Notes under the pieces: model-generated | Seen by the model: the letters and a program-made list of their open reading frames with translations, nothing else | Told to the model about the DNA's origin: nothing | Databases searched by the model: none | NCBI GenBank assembly: GCA_044870295.1 | Contig: JBIOYQ010000137.1 | Location: 1-18,443, forward strand | Direction: 5' to 3' | Source of the DNA: AC-52 sp044870295 | Lineage (GTDB): Bacteria > Actinomycetota > UBA4738 | DNA length: 18,443 nt | Made by a program: the position numbers and the translations under genes | Part shown: one piece after another, positions 1 to 5,912 of the stretch | How positions within the stretch are numbered: position 1 is the stretch's first letter | Layout: every line of letters begins with the position of its first letter

Positions 1-351
1 GTGTACATCGGCGCCGGGGACGGCACCATGCTCGTGTATCGGGCTGCGGGGTGCGGGCAGCCCACCTGCCCACCGGTCTGGATCGACCAGCCCACCAGCA
101 TCGGCGGCGGCATCGAATCGGCCCCCATGGTGGCCAACGGTGTGGTCTACGTCGGCGAGAACAACAGCCGCGTGTACGCGTTTTCGGCGCGTGGGTGCGG
201 ACGGCCGTTCTGCAGCGAGCTGTGGAACTTCATCACCCAAGACCCGTTGGTGAACTCATCGCCGACCATGGTCAACGGAACCCTGTGGCTGACCGGGACG
301 AACTTCAGCAGCGTGCCGGAGCTGTACGTGTTCGAGCTTCCCACCGGCTGA
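1..351 (+). CDS. PQQ-like beta-propeller repeat protein, C-terminal fragment
   Basis: The frame is open from the first base, so the 5' end lies outside the window; the GTG at position 1 is probably internal. The 116 visible residues carry beta-propeller blade signatures of the PQQ/BamB type: VYIGAGDG, APMVANGVVYVGENNSRVYAF and SSPTMVNGTLWLTG. Two blades end in the same spaced pair, GCGQPTC-PPVW and GCGRPFC-SELW, which puts two cysteines per blade next to the blade-closing tryptophan. Paired cysteines of this kind suggest disulfides and so an exported protein, but the signal sequence is not visible. Ligand and function are unknown. The family call is fairly secure; any enzymatic role (for example quinoprotein dehydrogenase) is not supported, because no catalytic residues are seen. 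Confidence 0.8.
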   Translation: MYIGAGDGTMLVYRAAGCGQPTCPPVWIDQPTSIGGGIESAPMVANGVVYVGENNSRVYAFSARGCGRPFCSELWNFITQDPLVNSSPTMVNGTLWLTGTNFSSVPELYVFELPTG

Positions 352-382
352 GCGGCCCCGGCGGCCTCGTAGGATCGGCGGT

Positions 383-724
383 GTGGATGAAGCTCACCGC
401 CGAGCCGGGCTGGAGGAGCGGCGACAACAGCTCGCCGACGAGCTGGCCGCTCTGACGAAGCCGCCCGAAGCCGGGGCCAACCTGGCGTTCGGTAAGCGGA
501 TCGGTGAGGGGACGACGGAAGCGGTCGAGCGGATCAGCTCGACGGCGGCTGCCAGGTCGATCGCCACCGCGCTGGTCGACGTCGACCGGGCGCTGGAAAA
601 GCTCGACGTCGGCAGCTACGGGGTGTGTGATCGATGCGGCCGAGAGATCCCGCCCGAGCGGCTCGAGGCCATCCCGTCAGCGGTGCTGTGCGTGACCTGC
701 AGCGCCGCACATCGCCCATCGTGA
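383..724 (+). CDS. DksA/TraR-family C4 zinc-finger protein
   Basis: 113 residues starting at GTG, with an AGGA about eight bases upstream. The N-terminal half is charged and helical (EERRQQLADELAAL). The C-terminus has a four-cysteine finger, C82-x2-C85 and C103-x2-C106, in the context YGVCDRCGREIPPERLEAIP and VLCVTC, which is the DksA/TraR C4 signature. Members of this family bind in the secondary channel of RNA polymerase and alter initiation, sometimes with ppGpp. Many actinobacterial relatives of this size are uncharacterised and lack the acidic coiled-coil tip of true DksA, so a DksA-like activity is inference. A GC-rich hairpin follows the stop codon. Confidence 0.85.
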   Translation: MDEAHRRAGLEERRQQLADELAALTKPPEAGANLAFGKRIGEGTTEAVERISSTAAARSIATALVDVDRALEKLDVGSYGVCDRCGREIPPERLEAIPSAVLCVTCSAAHRPS

Positions 725-738
725 GCCCCGGCTAGGCC

Positions 739-755
739 TTCCGCCCCGGGCGGAA
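739..755 (+). terminator. Hairpin after the zinc-finger gene, possible terminator
   Basis: TTCCGCC and GGCGGAA pair perfectly (7 bp) around a three-base CCG loop, 14 bases after the stop of the DksA/TraR-like gene. There is no U-tract downstream (AAGACCG follows), so it is not a textbook intrinsic terminator. It could also be the first element of the structured leader that follows. Confidence 0.4.
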
Positions 756-780
756 AGACCGACCCCGTCGATCGAGTTTT

Positions 781-842
781 ACGGCTTTCGCCCGTTTGGG
801 CGCCGGAGCTACCTACCCAGAATGGCCGTCGGTAGAGCGCCC
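781..842 (+). promoter_or_regulatory. Structured 5' leader with two mutually exclusive hairpins
   Basis: This leader precedes the secreted protein that starts at 891. CGCCC (789-793) can pair with GGGCG (798-802) around a GTTT loop. The same G-rich strand, GGGCGC (798-803), can instead pair with GCGCCC (837-842); that alternative encloses an inner stem CTACC (809-813)/GGTAG (831-835), with CGGAG bulged on the 5' side. A strand shared between two stems is the layout expected of a switching RNA. I could not match it to a known riboswitch class, including c-di-GMP-I and ydaO, whose conserved cores I do not see. It may be only a protein-binding or stability element. Confidence 0.4.
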
Positions 843-890
843 TACTCGTCCCCGCACGTCAAGGATGAGACCTCAGACGAGGGAGGTTGC

Positions 891-1412
891 ATGAAGCGGC
901 TGATGATCGCCGTTGGGATGATCGTTTCGATGGGAGTTGCCGCGGTTTCGGCGGGCACGATGGCCGCTTCAGACCCGTCCAACGGTCAGGTGTGCCCCGT
1001 CGGCGGCGACTGGTTCAAGTACGAGCCCGGTGGCTGGGAGCCTTCACAGCCCGAGGGCGTCAGCGCCTCGATCGACGGCCCGAACGCCACCATCACGGTC
1101 GCGGACGGCGTCACGATCACGGAGATCTGCGTGAAGGCGGGAAGCGCCAATCAGGGCGAGGGTCCGGAGAGCTGGACCACGGGCCTTCCGCTGGTGGGCC
1201 CCGGCGGACTCACGGTCTGGCACTCGAGCGGCAAGGACATCTCGCACATCTCCGTGAAGGTCGGAGAGGGCGAGCCGGAGCCCGAGCCCAGCCCGAGCCC
1301 CAGCCCCACCAACCCCGGCCCAAACCCCAGCCCCACCCCAAGCTCCGGGCCCACGCCGGATCCGGCCAGCCCGGCGCAGCCCCAGCCGGGAGACCCGGGA
1401 TTCGCCGGCTAA
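891..1412 (+). CDS. Secreted protein with globular domain and Pro/Ser-rich tail
   Basis: 173 residues from the ATG at 891, chosen because GGGAGG lies five bases upstream and the product then begins with a clean signal peptide (MKRLMIAVGMIVSMGVAAVSAGTMAA). The mature part starts near residue 26. It has one compact domain (about 30-125) with two cysteines (VCPVGGDW, TEICVKAGS) and the motif GPGGLTVWHSSGKDISHISVKV. Domains of this look (ICVKAG...SGKDISHI) occur in actinobacterial surface proteins of unknown function. The C-terminus (about 127-173) is a low-complexity PEPEPSPSPSPT-type tail rich in Pro and Ser. There is no LPXTG sorting signal or closing membrane helix, so the protein is probably released or loosely wall-associated. 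The leader upstream may control it. Function unknown. Confidence 0.8.
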   Translation: MKRLMIAVGMIVSMGVAAVSAGTMAASDPSNGQVCPVGGDWFKYEPGGWEPSQPEGVSASIDGPNATITVADGVTITEICVKAGSANQGEGPESWTTGLPLVGPGGLTVWHSSGKDISHISVKVGEGEPEPEPSPSPSPTNPGPNPSPTPSSGPTPDPASPAQPQPGDPGFAG

Positions 1413-1497
1413 CACCGAGCAGCACTCGATCCAGAGGTGGGGGGCGCGAACATGCCCCCCACCTCTGGCGATCACTCGCCTCGAACGAGACCATCGG

Positions 1498-2406
1498 GTG
1501 CCCGTGCATTCGAGACGGAGGGTCGTGATCGTCATCGTGTGGAAGAAGGCGAGGACCCCGGCCGCGACCCGGCCAGGGCGCGGGTGGAGGCTGGCGCTAG
1601 GAGCGGTGCTGCTCGGGGCCCTGCCGGGATCCATCGCGGGCGTCGTGACGGCGGGAGGCTGGTGGGCCTCGCCCGGGCCATCCGTCTGGCGGCCGACGGC
1701 GAACCAGGCCGCCGCAGGCGGGACGACAGCATCGTTCCTCGACCCTTGGGAGAACCTCCGCCTACGGGTCCCGGTGGATCTCAGGGCGTGCAACCAGGAC
1801 TCCCTCATCGGCGTGGCGGTGACGGACCGCGTGGTGGCCAGGACGGCTCCCGAAGCCAACGCGGCCGTCGTGGGGCGGTTCGACCGCCGGAACGTCTTCG
1901 GCTCCGTCCAGGTCTTCCTCCTGGACAGGGAGGTCGTCGACGGCCGCGGGCACCGCTGGTATCGGGCCCTGCTCCCGCTCCGGCCCAACGGGACGCACGG
2001 CTTCCTGCGCGCGGACGACCTCGAACTCCGCACCACGTCGTACCGTCTGGATCTGAACCGGTCGGCCTTCCGACTGCGCCTCTTCGATGGGTGCGAGCTA
2101 CTGAAGTCCTTCCGCGTCGGGATCGGGACGGGCGAGACCCCCACGCCGGTCGGCAGGTTCTACATCAACACCCTGCTGAAGCCTCCGGATCCCGGCACCG
2201 TCTACGGCACCTACGCCTACGGGCTCTCGGCATACTCGCCCGTGCTGACGTACTGGAAGGACGGCGGCTTCATCGGGCTCCACGGGACAAACGAGCCGTC
2301 GTCGATCGGACATCGGTCCAGCCATGGCTGCATCCGCATGCTGAACGGGGACATCGAGAAGCTGGTCAAGATCCTTCCCCTGGGCACGCCGATCACCATC
2401 CACTAA
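1498..2406 (+). CDS. L,D-transpeptidase (YkuD domain) with N-terminal membrane anchor
   Basis: 302 residues as given. The GTG at 1498 has no clear Shine-Dalgarno; in-frame GTGs at 1525 and 1537 lie 2 and 14 bases after GGAGGG, so the true start may be 9-13 codons later. A basic N-terminus is followed by one hydrophobic segment (about 31-52). A beta-rich, SH3-like region (about 90-175, VARTAPEANAAVVG...WYRALLP...GFLRADDL) precedes the catalytic YkuD domain (about 180-302). The catalytic signature is complete: H262 in LHGTN and SHGCIRM at 275-281 with nucleophile C278 and R280. The family makes 3-3 cross-links in peptidoglycan or attaches proteins to it, outside the membrane. It is convergent with tadA, 32 bases away. 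Confidence 0.92.
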   Translation: MPVHSRRRVVIVIVWKKARTPAATRPGRGWRLALGAVLLGALPGSIAGVVTAGGWWASPGPSVWRPTANQAAAGGTTASFLDPWENLRLRVPVDLRACNQDSLIGVAVTDRVVARTAPEANAAVVGRFDRRNVFGSVQVFLLDREVVDGRGHRWYRALLPLRPNGTHGFLRADDLELRTTSYRLDLNRSAFRLRLFDGCELLKSFRVGIGTGETPTPVGRFYINTLLKPPDPGTVYGTYAYGLSAYSPVLTYWKDGGFIGLHGTNEPSSIGHRSSHGCIRMLNGDIEKLVKILPLGTPITIH

Positions 2407-2438
2407 CTCGACGAAGCGGCCGGCCATCCGTCTAGCGG

Positions 2439-2912
2439 TCACGGACGGCGACGTTCGGCGAAGAACTCGCGAAGCAGCGCCGCGGCCTCATCCTCTCGAA
2501 CGCCGCCCACGACCTCGAGACGATGGTTCAGCCGTGGATCGCGAACGAGGTCGCCCAGCGAGCCGGCGAACCCCGCCTTCGGATCCGCGGCCCCGAACAC
2601 CAAGCGGTTCACCCGGGCCAGGACCAGCGCCCCGGCGCACATGGCGTCCGGCTCAAGGGTCACATGGAGGGTGCACCCGTCCAGCCGCCATGTTCCGGCG
2701 CTGGCAGCCGCCTGCCGCAGCGCCAGGACCTCCGCGTGCGCCGTCGGGTCCTGCAGCTTCTCGCGTTGATTGCCGGCCGCTCCCAGGATCCGGCCATCGC
2801 GGGTCACCACCGCCCCAACCGGCACGTCACCCCACTCGAGGCAGTGGCGAGCCTCCTCGATGGCACGATCCATGAACGCCCGGTCGTCCTCCACGCTGGC
2901 ATTGTGGGCCAC
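2439..2912 (-). CDS. tadA: tRNA-specific adenosine deaminase (A34 to I34), zinc ligand variant
   Basis: 157 residues, the usual TadA length. TadA deaminates A34 of tRNA-Arg(ACG) to inosine in the cytoplasm. The CDA fold signatures are visible: GDVPVGAVV (28-36), the HAE motif with H59 and the proton-shuttling E61, and the C-terminal GSLGDLVRDPRLNHRLEVVGG stretch typical of TadA. The second zinc motif normally reads PCxxC. Here it is EPDAMCAGA, so D89 stands where the first zinc-binding cysteine should be, while C92 is kept. I re-read the bases on the minus strand: the codon is GAC. Aspartate can bind zinc, so activity is possible but unproven. A small membrane protein lies 27 bases upstream on the same strand, probably co-transcribed. 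Confidence 0.9.
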   Translation of the reverse strand: MAHNASVEDDRAFMDRAIEEARHCLEWGDVPVGAVVTRDGRILGAAGNQREKLQDPTAHAEVLALRQAAASAGTWRLDGCTLHVTLEPDAMCAGALVLARVNRLVFGAADPKAGFAGSLGDLVRDPRLNHRLEVVGGVREDEAAALLREFFAERRRP

Positions 2913-2939
2913 CGTGGGACGGTGAGCAGCCTGGACCCT

Positions 2940-3314
2940 CTAGAAGAGCGAGGTGGTCTCCTGCTCGCGAGGATCCCAGTGCCGGCGGCTGATCCTGCGC
3001 GCCACCAGGAACGACAGGGTGAACAGCACCACGACCGTTCCCACGAGCGAAAGCCCGATGGTGGGCCACAGGTAGACCGCGTACACGAGGCCGCCAATCC
3101 CACAGACCCCGATCACGGAGAGGAAGAACACCACGGCCGTGGTCTGCCAGAGGTCGGCGTCGGTGCTGACCACCACGGACCGCGCTCGCTTGAACACGCG
3201 CCGGCGGCGAGAAAGATTGTGCCGCACGGTCTTTCGGGCTTCCTTGCCGTACACGACCAGCAGGTCGTCAGGGATTCTGTCGGGGGCGCCGGGCTCGAAG
3301 GACTCCGCTTCCAC
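2940..3314 (-). CDS. Small membrane protein with two transmembrane helices
   Basis: 124 residues, family not recognised. The GTG start is preceded by GAGAGGTGA at good spacing. A soluble basic N-terminal part (RKTVRHNLSRRRRVFKRARS, 27-46) leads into two hydrophobic segments, about 57-81 and 84-105. A short basic then acidic tail (ARRISRRHWDPREQE) follows. The basic loops suggest both termini are cytoplasmic. It is the first gene of a probable two-gene unit with tadA, but nothing links the two functionally. No enzyme motif is visible. Confidence 0.75.
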   Translation of the reverse strand: MEAESFEPGAPDRIPDDLLVVYGKEARKTVRHNLSRRRRVFKRARSVVVSTDADLWQTTAVVFFLSVIGVCGIGGLVYAVYLWPTIGLSLVGTVVVLFTLSFLVARRISRRHWDPREQETTSLF

Positions 3315-3521
3315 GGTGCATCACCTCTCGTTCCGAGCCCCTCGGCGCGGGGGCTGCCGGATCGTTCTGCCCTCCCACTGGGGGAGACAAACGCGCACGT
3401 TAGCACCTTTCGGTTCGGCCGATAACCCCTCACCCACGCGAACCAAGGAATGCGACGATGGTCCTAGGACTTTCGCCGGAGGCGGACGATGACGGAGCTC
3501 GCCGACGGGTAGAACTCGACC
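3315..3521. promoter_or_regulatory. Divergent intergenic region between membrane protein and udgX
   Basis: 207 bases separate the two divergently transcribed genes, so promoters in both directions should lie here. On the minus-strand transcript, two hairpins could form just before the membrane protein: AGCCCC/GGGGCT (3337-3356) and CTCCC/GGGAG (3373-3387). Nearer to udgX is a perfect 10-bp palindrome, GTCCTAGGAC (3461-3470). No convincing -35/-10 pair stands out, so I make no promoter call. Confidence 0.35.
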
Positions 3522-4193
3522 ATGTCCGGCCGCCCACGTGACTCCGAGAGCGCGGCCTGGGACCTGATCCCGGACCGGCCGACGCTCACGACCGTGCGGG
3601 AGGCCTCACGCGAGTGCCGGGCGTGCCGCCTCTGGCGAAACGCCACCCAGACGGTCTTCGGCGAAGGGCTGGCCAAGGCCGAGGTCATGATGGTGGGCGA
3701 GCAGCCCGGCGACCAGGAGGACCGCGCGGGGAGACCGTTCGTCGGACCGGCCGGCAAGGTCCTCGATCGCGCGCTCACCGACGCGGGGATCGATCGTCGA
3801 CTCGTCTACCTCACGAACGTCGTCAAGCACTTCAAGTTCGAACCGCGAGGCAAACGGAGGATCCACAAGAAACCGGCAGCCGAGGAGATCGCGGCCTGCC
3901 GGCCGTGGCTGGAGACCGAGCTCCGGCTGGTGCGCCCGCGCGTCCTGGTGTGCCTAGGGGCGACCGCCGCGCAGGCATTGCTGGGGCGCACGTTCCGGCT
4001 CACGCACCATCGCCGTGAGCTGGTACCGAGCGACCTGGCGCCCGTGGTCACCGCGACGGTGCACCCGTCCTCCATCCTGCGCGCGCCGGACGACCTCGCC
4101 CGTGAGCAGGCGTACGAGGAGTTTGTGAGGGACCTGCGGATGGTGGCGCGACAGCTTGGGGTCGAAGGCGGAGCGAACGCCGAGGCGGGCTGA
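3522..4193 (+). CDS. udgX: UdgX-family uracil-DNA glycosylase (iron-sulfur, DNA cross-linking type)
   Basis: 223 residues. The family removes, or in UdgX becomes covalently fixed to, uracil sites in DNA. Motif A reads GEQPGDQED (59-67), the UdgX form, where family 4 enzymes have GE(A/G)PG. The hallmark insertion loop KRRIH is present at 111-115, with H115 in the position of the histidine that bonds to the uracil-bearing deoxyribose in the mycobacterial enzyme. Motif B is HPSSIL (181-186). Four cysteines, C32, C35, C126 and C144, fit the [4Fe-4S] ligands of families 4 and 5. The Shine-Dalgarno is weak. The gene ends 8 bases from the convergent pilT-like gene, the gap being the palindrome CGGCGCCG. 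Known family members resist uracil-DNA glycosylase inhibitor; that is family knowledge, not seen here. Confidence 0.93.
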   Translation: MSGRPRDSESAAWDLIPDRPTLTTVREASRECRACRLWRNATQTVFGEGLAKAEVMMVGEQPGDQEDRAGRPFVGPAGKVLDRALTDAGIDRRLVYLTNVVKHFKFEPRGKRRIHKKPAAEEIAACRPWLETELRLVRPRVLVCLGATAAQALLGRTFRLTHHRRELVPSDLAPVVTATVHPSSILRAPDDLAREQAYEEFVRDLRMVARQLGVEGGANAEAG

Positions 4194-4201
4194 CGGCGCC
4201 G

Positions 4202-5296
4202 CTAACTGACCTGGAGCTCGACCGCCACCGGTACGCCGGCCTGCTGCAGGCGCAGGGTCAGGTCGTGCGGGTTCGAGGACGCCTCGAGCGCGCTCTCCAC
4301 CGAGACCAGGTCCCGCAGGACCAGCTCGACGAGCGAGGACTCGAAGGTCTGCATCCCATAGAACTCGCCCTCCGCGATGATCTCGCGGATGTCCTGCGTG
4401 GTGGTGGAGTCCACGATGCGGTCGGCGACGCGACCGTTGTTCACCAGGACCTCGCAGACCGGCACGCGGCCGCCCCCCACCCGTGAGACCAGGCGCTGGC
4501 AGACCACACCGCGAAGGACCGACGCCAGCGTGACCCGCACCTGGTGATGTTGGAAGGGCGGGAACAGGTCGACGATCCGGTTGACCGTCTCCACGGCGTC
4601 GGTCGTGTGCAGCGTGGAGAGGACGAGGTGACCGGTCTCAGCCGCCGCGAGCGCGGCCGAGACGGTGTCGGTGTCGCGCATCTCTCCGATCAGGATCACG
4701 TCGGGGTCCTGCCGCATCGCCGCCCGCATGGCCTGGACGTAGCCGTCGGTGTCGACCCCGATCTCGCGCTGGTTGATGCACGCCTTGCGGTGCGGGTGCA
4801 GGACCTCGATGGGGTCTTCGATGGTGAGGATGTGGACCGCCTTGTTCGCGTTGATGTAGTCGATCATGGCGGCGAGCGTGGTCGTCTTGCCGGTGCCGGT
4901 GGGGCCGGTGACCAGGACCAGGCCTCGGGGCGCTGAGGCCAGGTCCCGGACGACGGATGGGAGGCCGAGCTCTTCGAAGGACGCGCTGCCGACACGAACC
5001 CGCCGCAACACGATGCTGATCGAACCGCGCTGGCGGAACACGTTGACCCGGAACCGTCCGATCCCGGCGATGGAATGGGCGAAGTCCACCTCCTTCTGCG
5101 TCATCAGCATGTTTCGGCGCTCCGGCGGGATGATGGCCTGGGCGATCAGCGTGGTGTCGTCCGGCGTGAGCGGCTGGCCGGCGATGCGGCGCAGCTGTCC
5201 ATCGACCCTGATGACTGGGGGCTGGCCGACGATGAGGTGGAGATCCGAGCCGGCGTTGTCGGCAAGCGTCCGCAGCAATGCGCTTGGATCGATCAT
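4202..5296 (-). CDS. pilT: PilT-type type IV pilus retraction ATPase
   Basis: 364 residues from the ATG at 5296, preceded by GAGGAG. The open frame runs on upstream, but the extra residues look non-coding and MIDPSALLRTLADNAGSDLHL is a typical PilT beginning. The N-terminal PAS-like half contains VDFAHSIAGIGRFRVNVFRQRGS. The motor half has Walker A GPTGTGKTT (131-139), the Asp box LTIEDPIE (157-164), Walker B DVILIGEMRD (199-208) and the His box TGHLVLSTLHTTDAVETVNRI (221-241). An IREII-AEG stretch (303-310) stands where PilT has AIRNLIREGK. PilT hexamers power pilus retraction at the inner membrane. No other pilus gene lies in this window, so the machine must be encoded elsewhere. The receiver gene at 5442 is divergent from it. 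Confidence 0.93.
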   Translation of the reverse strand: MIDPSALLRTLADNAGSDLHLIVGQPPVIRVDGQLRRIAGQPLTPDDTTLIAQAIIPPERRNMLMTQKEVDFAHSIAGIGRFRVNVFRQRGSISIVLRRVRVGSASFEELGLPSVVRDLASAPRGLVLVTGPTGTGKTTTLAAMIDYINANKAVHILTIEDPIEVLHPHRKACINQREIGVDTDGYVQAMRAAMRQDPDVILIGEMRDTDTVSAALAAAETGHLVLSTLHTTDAVETVNRIVDLFPPFQHHQVRVTLASVLRGVVCQRLVSRVGGGRVPVCEVLVNNGRVADRIVDSTTTQDIREIIAEGEFYGMQTFESSLVELVLRDLVSVESALEASSNPHDLTLRLQQAGVPVAVELQVS

Positions 5297-5441
5297 GCGC
5301 TCCTCGAGGCTCGGGCCAGGGGTGACGTCCCTATGGACTTCGGGCAGTCTTCCGACCGGCTTGAACGCGACCTTCGTCCTAGGGAGCGATCGACCAACCC
5401 ATCCACCGGGCGCGCGATTCAACCCGCGTGGCGCTGAGCCG

Positions 5442-5891
5442 ATGATCGCTGTGACGGCAGTGATGTCCCATCCATCGATCGAGTCATCTGCGGCCCCCCG
5501 CGTGCTCCTGGTCGACGACGACCCGGAGACGCTGGTGCTGCTCCGGGCGGCCCTCGAGGACGAGGGCTTGCACGTGGTCGGCACGGCCGGCGACGGCTCC
5601 GAGGTCCAGGACCTGGTGGACCGGACGGATCCCGACGTCGTGCTGATGGACCTGCGCATGCCGAACGTGGACGGCTTCGAAGCCACTCGTCGAATCCGGT
5701 CGAGCCACCCATGGGTGCAGGTGGTGTTCCTCACCTTCTACGAGGAGATGCTGCCCGACCAGAGTCCCCAGGATGTCGGCGCGTTCGCCTACCTGGTGAA
5801 GGGGTGCTCGACGCGCCTCATGTGCGAGGTGATCGCCCAGGCCCGGCGCCACGGCGCGGAGCAACGGTGGGCCGGAGCGAGCGGCGCTTGA
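5442..5891 (+). CDS. Stand-alone response regulator receiver domain (CheY-like)
   Basis: 149 residues from the ATG at 5442; the ATG at 5463 is equally plausible (142 residues) because neither has a clear Shine-Dalgarno. The frame stays open far upstream but is antisense to pilT there. A single receiver domain fills the protein. It has the acidic pocket VDDDPE, the phospho-acceptor aspartate in VVLMDLRMPNVDG, the switch threonine in VFLTFYE and the conserved lysine in YLVKG. No output domain follows, so it acts through a partner, as CheY-type proteins do, or as a phosphate shuttle. It is convergent with a histidine kinase 19 bases away and divergent from pilT; either could be its functional partner, which is inference. 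Confidence 0.88.
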   Translation: MIAVTAVMSHPSIESSAAPRVLLVDDDPETLVLLRAALEDEGLHVVGTAGDGSEVQDLVDRTDPDVVLMDLRMPNVDGFEATRRIRSSHPWVQVVFLTFYEEMLPDQSPQDVGAFAYLVKGCSTRLMCEVIAQARRHGAEQRWAGASGA

Positions 5892-5902
5892 CGGTGGCTT
5901 CG

Positions 5903-5912
5903 AGCGGCCGCT
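5903..5912. other. 10-bp palindrome between convergent receiver and kinase genes
   Basis: AGCGGCCGCT is perfectly palindromic. It fills most of the 19-base gap between the receiver stop and the kinase stop and overlaps the kinase stop codon. It may act as a weak two-way terminator, but with no loop or U-tract it may equally be chance in GC-rich DNA. Confidence 0.2.

Noticed and set aside
781..842. Leader as a c-di-GMP-I (GEMM) or c-di-AMP (ydaO) riboswitch
   Set aside because: The required conserved core segments, such as GCAAACC and ACGCAAAGC for GEMM, are absent; only a loose resemblance remains, so no class was assigned.
1044..2144. 366-codon open frame on the minus strand
   Set aside because: It runs antisense through the secreted protein and the L,D-transpeptidase, has arginine-rich low-complexity sequence and matches no family; it is a GC-driven shadow.
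2407..3521. tRNA-Ser or SRP RNA near tadA, a common neighbourhood
   Set aside because: I looked for the SRP GGTCAGGTCCGGAAGGAAGCAGCC core and for a tRNA cloverleaf with TTCRANNC loop and found neither.
4194..4201. CGGCGCCG palindrome filling the gap between udgX and pilT as a terminator
   Set aside because: Eight bases with no loop or U-tract are too short and too likely by chance in GC-rich DNA.
5297..5734. 146-codon upstream extension of the pilT frame
   Set aside because: The extension is antisense to the receiver gene, is Ser/Arg/Thr-rich and precedes a standard PilT N-terminus with its own ribosome site.
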